64,000 nucleotides of DNA, taken from NCBI GenBank assembly GCA_905182985.1, contig CAJJDN010000049.1, forward strand, positions 520,290-584,289, in the 5' to 3' direction. The translations under genes and the position numbers were made by a program. Below, piece after piece: positions 26,001-36,403 of this stretch (position 1 is its first letter; each line of letters opens with the position of its first letter). This stretch comes from Paramecium sonneborni. Its lineage: Eukaryota > Ciliophora > Oligohymenophorea > Peniculida > Parameciidae. The notes below the pieces were generated by a model. It was not told the origin of the DNA, searched no databases, and saw only the letters and a list, made by a program, of their open reading frames with translations.

Positions 26001-26872
26001 TTTATCTATCTTATCTTATTTGTTATACAATTTCTCTTATTGTATCTTCAAAACCCATCTCTAAAAGCCTATCAGCTTCATCAATAACTAGATAACTCAC
26101 ATCAGATAATGTTGTTGCTCTCTCTTTTAAAAAATCTAATAGTCTTCCTGGAGTTGCTACTAAAATATTTGGACATCTTCCTAAGTTATAATATTAAGTT
26201 TTTCTATTATTTAAACCACCATAAACACAAACTGTTTTCAATCTGTAATTTTATGTAAATAATTAAATTTCTTAATCTATTTAAATTGCTAATTCTCTAG
26301 TTGGTACCAAAATTAACATTTAAGGACCATTTTATTTTTTTATATTAATTAATTCTTAATCTCTTTAACTTGTAATTTAAATTAATCCTGGTAATAAATA
26401 TGCTATAGTTTTTCCAGATCCAGTTTATGCAATTCCTATTACATCATATCCAGCTAAAATTATTGGAAAAACTTAAATTAAAATATTTAAATTATTATTA
26501 TACCTACTGATTAAATAAGTGTTGGACTCTTAAATTATAATTATTCTATTGAATCTAAAATAGGAGGTGGAAAACAAGCTGAAGCCCAACTTAAAAATGG
26601 AGGAGGTACTTTTTAATTCTCAAATGTTTTTATTATTATATCTTTTTCTCTATAAAAAGCTTCAATTCTTTCTTCTGTCATTGTATAATTCTCTTTGTTA
26701 TTCTAAAAAAGATAATTAAATTTTTTACATGCAAAAAGTCTTTACGAAAAGGTTGAAAATTTTAGGAATCTAATCCTATCTTAGCATCTCTAGTATCTTT
26801 CCATTTAGAACGTATTGATTCTTCATTGTCGAGATCATACTCATCAAGACCATTGAAATAATGACTATTCAT
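23006..26872 (-). CDS. DEAD-box RNA helicase with giant Asn/Gln-rich tail
   Basis: ATP-dependent RNA helicase, about 1259 residues. N-terminal [10 protein letters not shown] resembles the DBP2/DDX5 and DDX42 group. Core residues about 80-470 hold every motif: Q-motif SPTLIQ, I AQTGSGKT, Ia PTRELA, GG, Ib [51 protein letters not shown]. Introns of 26 nt (near 26730), 32 nt and 29 nt (25354-25382) are needed. The last joins the core to about 790 residues of low complexity made of Asn, Gln, Asp, Arg, Lys, Phe and Tyr, with runs such as NRQDRFDRQDRS and [11 protein letters not shown], ending STSEQKDSKKDL. Such tails drive condensate formation in Vasa/Ded1-type helicases; that function here is inference. 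No second gene start exists within the tail. Confidence 0.88.
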
Positions 26873-26999
26873 GGATATTTAAATTAATGAAAAAATAACC
26901 CTGCTTATTTTTTGACATTAAAATTTAAAAAGAATTAAAATAATCATATTAATTTTCTGATATTTCTAAAGTGTGTGAATGTTCTTTATTTTTAAAATA

Positions 27000-27980
27000 T
27001 CATTTATTATATTTATAATTTTGGTAGATATCTTTCTTACTGAATTTCTGATTTGAATGATGTTTTTTCTAATTCAAAGGAGAAGATAATTATTTTCTTA
27101 ATATAATTATCTTTTAATATTATTAAATTCATATTCTTGAGAACTTGGATAATGTTAATCATTATTAGATTATAATTAATAAAGATTATTAATATTTCTT
27201 ATATATTTATTTGATTACTAATCATTTTAAGAATTATTTCTTTCAGTAGAATTTTTATGATTTCATAATTTATTTTAATTTTCTACTGATTGGACTAGTA
27301 GATTCATCTGATTTATTATTAGATATTTGAATCATTTGTTTCTGTTTAATCTCTAGGTCTTGGAAGTCGTATTTCTTTATAATTTTTGGATAAACAAATA
27401 GTTTCAAGTAATTTTAAATTACTATTTGAAACTGAACTTTTAGAAATTAAGTTTTCTCTATTTCTTATTTAAATCATCTTTAATAATTCTGAACAAGATG
27501 CTCTTTATTCTGATGTAATCTATAAACATCTTGCTATTAATTCATTTAAATCTGTACTATATCTTGGATTGAGAGATTCATATTATCCTTTAACTATTTT
27601 AATCTATAAAACCCATATTAATTCCTCATCAACTAAAAATTTTTTCCTTTTTTCTTATATACTCTAATTTTTATTATAAGTCTCCTCCTGCAAATTCCAA
27701 TACTATAATTAAAATATCTCCTTTTATAAATGCTTCTTGATAACCAATAATATAGGACTTGCTATAAATGCTAACTTCATTCAGAGCATTATTTTAATCC
27801 TTTATTGATAAATCTGACTATAATAATTTATAAATCACATTTAAACTAATTTACTTTCATTTCTCCATCCGTATTAGGATATATTTGAGGAAAATAGAAA
27901 TAGAGAACAGGTTTTTTATCAGATTTAATCAAAATAGCAAGATTCCATTATTTTTATTTTCAACTTTGGTAATTGATTTT
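27000..27980 (-). pseudogene. Decayed NEK-type protein kinase
   Basis: Fragments of a NEK kinase lie in order on the minus strand: a glycine-loop-like remnant KVENKNNGILLF, helix C region SDLSIKDQNNALNEVSIYSK, hinge region VLEFAGGDLQQKLEY, then DEELIWVLQ followed directly by IVKGQYESLNPRYSTDLNE and a C-lobe end ITSEQRASCSELLKM with a low-complexity tail. Between DEELIWVLQ and IVKGQYES an intact NEK has about 120 residues with the HRD, DFG and APE motifs; here they are absent. Frameshifts separate the N-terminal remnant from helix C and the hinge from DEELIW, and no plausible 20-35-nt intron repairs them. I therefore call a broken gene rather than an intron-rich active kinase. Limits are approximate. 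Confidence 0.7.
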
Positions 27981-28015
27981 AAATTTAATTTTATTTCAAT
28001 AGCATTCGAAATTTC

Positions 28016-28249
28016 ATGAGCAACAATACTACATAAAAAGTTAATTAAACAATTTAACCTTCAATAGAGTATAAGCATTATAATGAAACTACTTAATGTA
28101 TGAAATTTTAAATAATGAATAGATATAACAGATAATCTTAAACAGAAACATGAAGAATTAAATTAGAAATTTTAAGAACCTTAAGTTTAAGAAAAATGGG
28201 GATAAGCAAAAAATATATTTTTTGAAAGAACTAAAGAATTTGGAGTAAT
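28016..28249 (+). repeat. 234-bp direct repeat, copy A
   Basis: Matches 29123-29356 with ten mismatches by eye and none in the last 105 bp. It covers exons 1 and 2, intron 1 and the first bases of intron 2 of the paralogous genes, and similarity drops at once beyond it. Confidence 0.9.
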
Positions 28250-28354
28250 TATAATCTCTATTTTTTTAAGAATCTCTCTTTAGACTATATTGTGAAAACT
28301 TTTGAAATTACTAAAATAACTTTCACAGAACTTCATGGACTCTATCATAAATGA
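28016..28354 (+). CDS. Small paralogous protein, copy 1
   Basis: 95 residues in three exons with introns of 25 and 26 nt; spliced length is an exact multiple of three. Starts MSNNTTQKVNQTIQPSIEY; the middle is helical and charged (ITDNLKQKHEELNQKF, KWGQAKNIFFERTKEFG), the last exon encodes DYIVKTFEITKITFTEL. No signal peptide, membrane helix or known domain. A second copy with the same exon structure lies 1.1 kb downstream. Exons 1 and 2 and intron 1 are nearly identical in DNA between the copies while exon 3 has diverged. Function unknown. Confidence 0.65.
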
Positions 28355-29122
28355 TCATTCGTATTTAATGTTCAAAATTTTATTTCATTTTTATTAGTAC
28401 ATAATATTTAAAATGAAAACCACAAATAATTATAATTAATTTTATTACCACACAGAATGAATTTAATTTTATTCTATATTATTTGAAAATTCTTTTTCTT
28501 TTGCAATGATTTTAAAATTTCTATTCAAAATAAATCCAATAGGCTATAAGCCTTTTATTTGATTTGGTTACATTATTTGAATTCAGTTTAGAAACTAAAA
28601 ATCAATATTAAATTCAAATGAATCATGATCAAAAAAATCAAATATTAAAAGTATATAATGTTGTTAGGAATAATAAATTATATTTTATTGATTGAGATAT
28701 TATCAATTATAAAAATATATTAGATAACTTGTCTTAAAATAGCATTCTCAAGATATATAAATTTAAGTGAAGTTCATTTATCAACTCAAATTTGAAAAAT
28801 TAGTAACTAGATGAAACAAATATTATATACTAAGTTTAGATAAATAAATATTTATCAATTTAAATAAATCTTCTTGATAAGTGTTTCAAAATATTTAAAA
28901 AATTCATTTTTTATTTGATTTTGTTTATCCTTATTTTTATTACTTAAAAAAACAACTATATGTTTAGAACAAGATAAAATTGAAGATAAACTCCTCTAAA
29001 TTTAAAGAGTTTCAATTAATAAGATTAGACAGAGATTATCAGAAAAAATAAGATTTTTTAATTTAAAGCTTTCTTTGAGTAAATATCAACAATATTAATT
29101 TTAGATTAAAAAGATTTCAGAA
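28355..29122. other. Gap between tandem paralogues, 768 bp
   Basis: Very AT-rich with frequent TGA on both strands. No open frame longer than short runs, no structural RNA recognised. Confidence 0.6.
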
Positions 29123-29356
29123 ATGAGCAACAATACAACATAAAAAGTTAATTAAACAATTTAACCTTCAATAGAGCATAAGCCTTATAGTGAAACTACT
29201 CAATGTAAGAAAATTTTAATAATGAATAGATATAACAGACAATCTTAAACAGAAATATGAAGAATTAAATTAGAAATTTTAAGAACCTTAAGTTTAAGAA
29301 AAATGGGGATAAGCAAAAAATATATTTTTTGAAAGAACTAAAGAATTTGGAGTAAT
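29123..29356 (+). repeat. 234-bp direct repeat, copy B
   Basis: Partner of 28016-28249; see that entry. The boundary of high identity coincides with the 5' splice site of intron 2. Confidence 0.9.
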
Positions 29357-29460
29357 GAATTTAAAAAAAAAATTAGTTTCTTACTTTTGATTATTTTATA
29401 AAGACTTTTGAGATTACAAAAACGACTGTCACAGATTTATATGAAGTTTACAAAAAGTGA
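29123..29460 (+). CDS. Small paralogous protein, copy 2
   Basis: 95 residues, three exons, introns of 25 and 25 nt in the same places as copy 1. Begins MSNNTTQKVNQTIQPSIEH and ends DYFIKTFEITKTTVTDLYE then VYKK. Compared with copy 1 the first two exons differ by a handful of residues (Y/H, H/P, N/S, H/Y) but about half the residues of the last exon differ. The protein is probably soluble and helical; nothing else can be said about function. The gene lies between copy 1 and the CXC-domain gene on the same strand. Confidence 0.65.
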
Positions 29461-29707
29461 TTTTTAAGTTTATATTCATGCTTTGCACATTTTTATTATA
29501 AAAGGATGAATAATTATAAAAAATTCACCACAACTAAAAATAATTAAAAAATAATTAATAGATTGCTTAAATTCAATTTATGATAGTAATGATATTTAAA
29601 TTATGAGATTACCTCTTAAAATTATGTAATTAAGTAAAATATTATTTTATTATGATTTATTTCAATAATAAATTATATATAAAAAATATAATATTTAAAT
29701 TTTTCTT

Positions 29708-30385
29708 ATGAGTAATCATGAACTCTCAGAAGACAATAGACCTCCTAGATTACTTTTAGCTTGGAGTAAATGTTCTGAGTTTAGCGAAATAGATTTGGAA
29801 AACAAATAATCCCCAAAAATAGTTAAATTAAGAAAATTGTAATTATCTTATTTAAATTATGATAGGAATTCAACAATAGAGAATAATGAACTACTTCAAC
29901 AAGTGATTAATAAAGAAATAGATTTAGATGAAAAAAAAGAAGAGAGTCCAAAATAAGGAAGCACGAAATGGCAGCCTTGTAGTTGTACAAAAACAAAATG
30001 TTTGAAGATGTATTGTTCATGCTTTCATAATGGATAAAAATGTGGAGAATTATGTAAATGTGAAGAATGTTAAAATACGGATAAACACACAGATATAAGA
30101 CATGACGCAGTTGAATATATTAGAAAAAAAGCACATCGAAATAAAAAAATCACTTAAGAAAAGTTATTCGAAACAAAAGATGTTTGGGGATGTAATTGTA
30201 AAAAAACAAGATGTTAAAAAAAATATTGTGAATGTTATATTAGAAAAAAGTTTTGTACTGTCGATTGTAATTGTAATCATTGTGAAAATGGGAAGGATGA
30301 GGATTTATTTAATGAAATAAGAAGATAAAATGAGTAACCAAAATAATTCAAAAAAAAGAGATCAGAAAGATTGTTTAATAATTGA
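29708..30385 (+). CDS. CXC (tesmin/LIN54-like) DNA-binding protein
   Basis: 225 residues, one exon, no TGA until 30383. Residues 1-85 are acidic and unremarkable. Then two Cys-rich CXC motifs: CSCTKTKCLKMYCSCF with CGELCKCEEC, a spacer with basic residues (RKKAHRNKK), and CNCKKTRCQKKYCECY with CTVDCNCNHC. This is the CRC domain of tesmin, TSO1 and LIN54, which binds zinc and the CHR-type DNA element TTYRAA. The conserved Tyr in each motif (KMYCSC and KKYCEC), which contacts DNA in LIN54, is present. In other eukaryotes such proteins control cell-cycle or germline transcription, and ciliates carry expanded sets. Short basic C-terminus. The spacer between motifs lacks the classical RNPxAF wording, so it is a divergent member. 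Confidence 0.88.
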
Positions 30386-30979
30386 TTTGTTTCATGTTTT
30401 GTAATTGGTTTTTTTCTTATTATTTAGATGATAAAAAACATTTATATCAAATTAAATATCGGAGATTTAAAATTTTCTAAATGCAATTTTTTATTTTCCT
30501 ATTTTACTTTTAGCTGAAATCTGTTTCTTTATTTCAATTAAATCATTTATTGATTAATATTTAATTTTATAAAAGCTATATATATAAATTGGAAAATAAT
30601 TAATTATAAGATTAGTAAATTTAGGTTTTAAAGCTTTATTTGACAAAAAGATATTTATTATGAATTATATTTATGTAATAGAATTTATTTTAATAATTAA
30701 ATTAACAAGATTTCAAAATTAGATTTTTTACTCATAATTAAAAAAAGAAGAACCTCATTATGAGAATACATATAAAAGAATTTATCTATCAATTTTTGAT
30801 GTACTTAAACAAATTATAATAAAATAATATTGATAATTAAATTTACGTTCTTAAAAACAGATAGATTCATAATGATTTATAGTTTATTTTCATAAATTAT
30901 ATAATTATATAATTTAAGGGTTGAGAATTTAATGATTTAATGCATATTTATTTTAATTTATTACAATTGAATTAGTTTA
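30386..30979. other. Gene-free 594 bp
   Basis: AT-rich, with no coding stretch or RNA I can recognise. It should hold the terminator of the CXC gene and the promoter of the pseudokinase gene. Confidence 0.6.
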
Positions 30980-32901
30980 ATGAATTAAATCAAGGATTCC
31001 TCTTAGAATTTAACTAGAATCTAATCAACAGCTTTTAATATTTATTTAGTAAATATAAAAGATAAGACATATTTTGGATATATACCAAAATAGGGAAATT
31101 TAAATATATCCTAATCAAATGAATTTTTAGCTGGGGATCTTCAAGTGCAAAATGACATAAAATATTTACGAAAATACAATAAAACTATAAGTCAGAGTTT
31201 TTATGCTTTTGAGTCATATAAAGAATACACACTTTTATCAGAACTTAAATAATTGCCAGAATAAGTGATCTTAAAAATTTGTCAAGATCTTCTAATTGGT
31301 TTATTTACTCTTCATTAAAAAGGATTATTAGGAAGATGCTTTAATGTTAACAATATATTGCTTGTTGAAAATCAACATTGTGTTATGATGGAATATGGAT
31401 TTTATCCAGATTTAGAATTCTAAGTTCCTGAAATTGTATACAATTAAACCTACACTGAAAAAGTAGATATTTTTTTGTTAGGAAGAGTATTATTTTATTT
31501 GATGGTTGGAAATGATTTACCAAAATTCAATTTGAGCAATTTAAGTGAGGTTTCATCAGATATCAATTTATCTATTGCATAAACTAGTTACTCAGAAGGT
31601 TTGAAAAAATTAGTTATATCAATGTTATCAATAGATTTAAACAAAAGAATCGATTATTCGTAATTATTTAATAAATTTAAAAACAATTAATACTATCATC
31701 ATTAAGAATAGTTTTACAAATAAAATATCTTAAAGAATACAGTTTAAAAAATTATTGATAAAAGAGAGAAGAATTCAAACAATAAATTAGAAGAAACTTC
31801 AAATTTTGATATAATTTAAACTTAATAAATCAAGGTATAATTATATATTTTGATTAATAGAAAATATTTGAAGAATCTGTGCCTATAACTTCTTAGCCTT
31901 TAGTAATAGAAAAAAATAGCTATATAGATTTATCTTAAGGAAATAGTTAAAATATGAGTTCTCTTTATCCTCCTGAATCAGATTGTAATTATAAAGCTTT
32001 TAATCTTATTTAAAATTAGATTGTCAGTAATGTGTAACAGGATTTAAATCAAACAAAAACATAGTATGATACTGAAGAAAAAAAAATAAAGAGTTCTCTT
32101 TTGGAAAATGATTTATTGTTAAGTGTACTACCATTTTTAAATTCTGACAGACCTTAGGATTTTTTGATATGGAATCAAATATATTTTTATTTGTATCGTT
32201 TTTCATTGATGACAAGACTTATTGAGGAATTGTAATAGAGTTAACAGAAGAACAATAATTATTTATTAAATATAGCAATATATGGAATGAAAAAGGCATA
32301 AATAATTTTAAAGAGAGAGTATTAAGTTATGTTAGAATAATGTTAGAATGTTTATAATATTCCTGAATAGGAGTGGTTAAAATTTATTTAAAGTTCTGAA
32401 GAGTATAAAAAGATGATTGGAAAGATGAAATTTGACTTGGAGGTTAATTAAAAAATGTTAGTATAGAAGGATTATATATAATTAAAGAAAGTGCTTGAAT
32501 AGAATAAAAATGATGGTTTATTTAAAGAATTATACAAATTTATTGAAAAATATTTGGATGATGTAAATTATATTAATAAATATAAATAGAATTCTGAGAT
32601 CAGTAATTTTGAGGAGATCAAACGTTCATATAGATATATTTTAACAAATACTTTATCTTTGTTTGATAATTAAGAAGATAAGAATATTTCATATATTAGA
32701 TTGTTAATTTTGATGTGTATATTGATAAATAGAATATGTGATGTATAAAGTATTCCTCATCATTTTAAAACGATATGTTAATTTTAAAAGACTGATTCAA
32801 TAAGTTCTATAGTGTAAATAGAATAATTCTTAAAGAGAGGTACAAGTAAAGAATTTATTGAATAATTTGATGAACTAAAGTAAACATATTTTTCAAATTG
32901 A
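30980..32901 (+). CDS. ULK-like pseudokinase with long helical C-terminus
   Basis: 631 residues with one 26-nt intron. Residues about 30-270 follow the kinase fold: hinge-like QSFYAFESYKEYTLLSEL, LKICQDLLIGLFTLHQKG, then LLGRCFNVNNILLVEN where an active kinase has HRDLKPENILL, MMEYGFYPDL where DFG is expected, an intact APE-like VPEIVYNQTYTEKVDIFLLG, and C-lobe end MLSIDLNKRIDYSQLF. The catalytic Asp and the DFG Asp are both replaced, and I see no VAIK Lys, so phosphotransfer is unlikely. The rest (about 350 residues) is helical with Gln/Glu/Lys-rich stretches, such as YKKMIGKMKFDLEVNQKM, compatible with a protein-interaction tail as in ATG1/ULK proteins. Family placement within ULK is tentative. 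The 5' part lacks the glycine loop. Confidence 0.7.
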
Positions 32902-33005
32902 GAAATGGATTGAATATTATAATTATCAATATTAAATAATAAAAATAAAATGATAAAAATTAAAAAAAGATTTTGTTTTAATAATTTTGATGGCATAGAA
33001 ATATT

Positions 33006-34505
33006 TCATGGAGCTTATAAATCTTTAACTGGTAAATCTCCAAGAGTTAAAGTTTTTTAATATTCTTCTTCTTCGTTTCTAGATATAAAATTAAAGATAA
33101 TTACCTTTTTAATCCAAAATATTATTTAGAAATCAATTATGAATGATTTGTAAGGAATGTAGTTTTAAGTTTAGGATTCCAAAAGGCATCTTCTTTATAA
33201 AGATACATGAGATCTTATTTATTTAAGCAAGATATTTCATACATACCTAGATCCTAATAATATTTAGATAAATAATTTTACATTTTATCTCATATTTTAA
33301 ACTCCAGATTTGGTATAATAAGGTAAGACTTCTAAATGATGAGTTTCAAAGACATCTTCTCTAACAACTCCAAATGATCCCATTCTTGTAACAAATACTA
33401 ATTCTTTATCTTTACTATATTAAACTCTAGTAACATAATTTTTGCCAATATCATTCATAGACATATGATGGAAATACCATAAATATGCAGAAGCTGCAGT
33501 AGCTGCTAAAACATTAATTCTCATATAATCCATATTATAAATAGATTATAAATGATAAGGATAAAATGAAGCATCTATTTAATGATCGAACATTAAATTA
33601 GTTTTGTATACAATATTATATGGTAATACCCAACAAATCCATGCAAAACTAAATGTTCCAGTCCACCATACAAATTTAAGCCATTCTTATAATCTGGTGT
33701 TTTCATAGATTACTTCACCTTCTTCAAAATTTAATGTTGGATCTGGATCACCTGATGGATGTTAAACAAATGGTTAATCATTATAACTTGGATGATACAT
33801 ATCACTTTCTAATCTAAATAACCTTTAAAAAGGATTTGCTAAAAATTCAGGATGTCCTAATCTATCTGCTAAATAAGGGAATCTCAAATGATAAGGAGTT
33901 TCAACATCATATTTTGAACCTTTATCAGGATGGAATTTCTTAGTAACTGGTCTAGATTCTAGTTCTTTTTCATGTCTTTTTTCACTTTCTGTTTTATCTA
34001 CTGGAGCAATTGTTTATGCTATCCATCTCTTTTCATTTCTAAATACATTTTCATATTCCAATTCTTCATTTTCTAAATTACCAGTTTATGCATATGGCAT
34101 TTCTATTGGAAAATAATCTCTCAATCCACCAGTGATATTTTTTGTTACTCCACTTTTACCTTTTAAATAAGGTCTATCCAATTATTTAATTGCTTCATCA
34201 ACTTATCTTTACATTGCTACATCTCTCTTTACTCCATCAACCAACATATTATGAGTATCCACTGTTAATCTTTATTTATAATCCTATCTCTAAGCAGGAA
34301 TATAATCTTAATGTGCTGGATCATAATGAGTTATATGATATGGGAAGCTTTTATATTCTAATTTATCAGCTAATCTCTCTAAATGTTCTTACATTACATT
34401 CTTTCTTTCTAATTTCAATTTAGATCATATTCTTTTACCTTTTCTTCTTTGAATAGCATTCTTTACTACTTGACTTGCATGGAATTGTGGTCTCTAATAT
34501 CTCAT
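33006..34505 (-). CDS. Ciliate-type membrane protein, probably mitochondrial
   Basis: 471 residues; introns of 30, 28 and 26 nt, spliced length exact. The N-terminus MRYQRPQFHASQVVKNAIQR is basic with no acids and fits a mitochondrial presequence. A long charged part (YDPAHQDYIPAQRQDYKQRL, RFPYLADRLGHPEFLANPFQ) is followed by two hydrophobic helices (WTGTFSFAWICWVLPYNIVY and MRINVLAATAASAYLWYF), then VFVTRMGSFGVVREDVFE and THHLEVLPYYTKSG. The two-helix plus HHLE arrangement recalls TMEM70/TMEM186-type mitochondrial assembly proteins, and the rich charged part recalls ciliate-specific respiratory-chain subunits, but I cannot assign a family. The C-terminus ends LPVKDLQAP after the last intron. 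Confidence 0.7.
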
Positions 34506-34685
34506 TGCTATCAGTATCATATTTATTAAAATAATAATATATATATGTATATTCAAATCGATATTTTTATATTATTAACTAATAACATTTCAGATCTTTA
34601 TTTATCTCAATTATATTATTAATTAATATCCATTATTTATTATTACACATACATTTAATTAAATAAATTTTAGATATTTCAAGGA

Positions 34686-35593
34686 ATGAATAATAAAAAT
34701 TAGTTATATTATTTGGATACTCACTCTAATAATAATGAATATGACAATATTTTAGTTTTGATTCATGGAAATCTTATATCGAATAAATATTGGACAAGAT
34801 TGATAAATTTAATTCAATAACAAAACTCCAAAATCCGATGTATTAGTATGGATTTAAGAGGATTTGGATAATCCTAAATTAATAATCATGTAGAACATAT
34901 CACTGATTTATCTAATGATGTGGATAATTTGTTAAATTAATTACTATCAGATAAAAATGAAGAAGAATATTATTAAAAGCATGTTTATCTTGCAGGATGG
35001 TCTTTAGGGGGAATTGTTAGTATGTAATTAGCAGTTGATTATCCAAATAAATATTAAAGACTTATTTTAATTGCATCTGGAAGTGTTTGTGGTTATGCTT
35101 TAATGGCAGAAGATGGAATTGGTTAAGTAAGATGTTAAACAAAACAATAAGTTAAAGAACATCCTAAAGTTGCTTTATAATAATAAAAATTAAATGATAA
35201 AGATAAAAACTTTATGAGAATCATTTTTGATAAGTTATTATTCAATAGTGGTAAATACCCAGAAGAATAAGAATATTAATAATTATTGGATGAAACATTT
35301 TTATAAACTTAATATACTGATGTTTGTTGGGCTTTAAATCAATTTGATATATCGTATTATTACAAATATTTTTAAGTTCTGGAGGAACTAATAAAGCTTC
35401 TTCAATTAAGGGGCCAGTTTTAATTTATCATGGAGAAATAGATTTAGTTATACCATACATTTAAGCATAAGGTAATGCTAAAGAAATTGGAGAAGAGAAA
35501 TGCACTGTTATAATTAGACCTGGTATAGGTCATATGCCTCCGATTGAAGATGATACTAATTTAGCTTAAGAAATTAGTCGTTTCATAAATTGA
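34686..35593 (+). CDS. Alpha/beta hydrolase
   Basis: 294 residues with one 23-nt intron. Canonical fold: LVLIHGNLISNKYW (oxyanion loop HGN), MDLRGFGQS, nucleophile GWSLGG, acid in YHGEIDLVIP, His in IGHMPPIEDD. All three catalytic residues are in place. The wording resembles the esterase/epoxide-hydrolase/MhpC group, cytosolic, with no signal peptide. The lid region (residues 135-215) is Gln/Lys-rich and variable, so substrate cannot be inferred. The intron lies between lid and acid strand and removes a frame shift. Convergent with the eIF4E-like gene downstream, 71 bp between stops. Confidence 0.88.
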
Positions 35594-35664
35594 TTGTCTA
35601 ATAAAAAAAGTATATCATAAATATTTTGATAAGTTTATTTATTTTAAACTGCAAAAACAACCAT

Positions 35665-36331
35665 TCATTTTTTCTTATGCGATTATGTTTTTAATTTAAG
35701 TTATCTTATATCATATTATTCTGCCAATTGAAGAATCCAATCATCAATTTTTTTAATATTACTCTAAACTTATTCATTCATATCTACTGGATCAATATCT
35801 AACCACAATTCGATTCTTATATTGCCTTTTCCTGCATTTATCTTATCTAAAACTCGAACTCCATTTACCTATATTAATTTAATTATTTACATGTCTTAAT
35901 TCTTCCTTTGATTATCCTATTATCTCATAAATAATATCAGTATAGAGTTAATTGTATATATCAATTGAAGTAAGAGGTACTTCAAATTATATATCACCTC
36001 CTTTCTCATTTTCTGGATCTTCCCAACAAGGATTGATATCATTTTTAAAAAATTGGATTGCTTCAATTTATGTTTCTATTGCATTGTTTTTAAAATTTTT
36101 AAATCTAATATAATATATATCATTATTATACTATTTTAATTTTTGAGGCTCACTAAATAAATCTGTCAAACTTGAATAGATTGTTTATTTCATTATAAAA
36201 GCGAATTCTTCAACACTTTTAATTGAACATATATCAACAATTGTCTTTTTATAATCATCATCTCTATTTTAAACAGTATACTTTTCAGATATTGTCCATT
36301 TATCATTCAACTAATGGAATTAGTCACTCAT
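35665..36331 (-). CDS. eIF4E family cap-binding protein, divergent
   Basis: 214 residues, one 22-nt intron. The C-terminal two thirds match eIF4E: NPCWEDPENEKGGDIQFEVP (Trp102-Glu103 of the cap pocket and the following loop), YTDIIYEIIGQS (the helix with the L-I-G-E-type motif), HVNGVRVLDKINAGKGNIRI (strands near the phosphate-binding basic residues), and IELWLDID. The N-terminal third, WTISEKYTVQNRDDD then YKKTIVDICSIKSVEEFAF, aligns with the region that holds Trp56 and Trp73 in human eIF4E, but neither Trp is obvious here. There is also an insertion of about 30 residues before NPCWED. It may be a 4EHP-like or ciliate-specific isoform. Role in translation initiation or repression is inferred from the family. 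Confidence 0.8.
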
Positions 36332-36403
36332 TAATATTTTATTATGATTTAAATTATGAAATTAAATTATAAAAAATAATTGTAAAAATAATAAATTAAG
36401 ATA

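Noticed and set aside
32950..33280. Plus-strand ORFs after the pseudokinase, one reading NYLFNPKYYLEINYE
   Set aside because: They are antisense to the last two exons of the minus-strand membrane-protein gene, which splice in exact frame.
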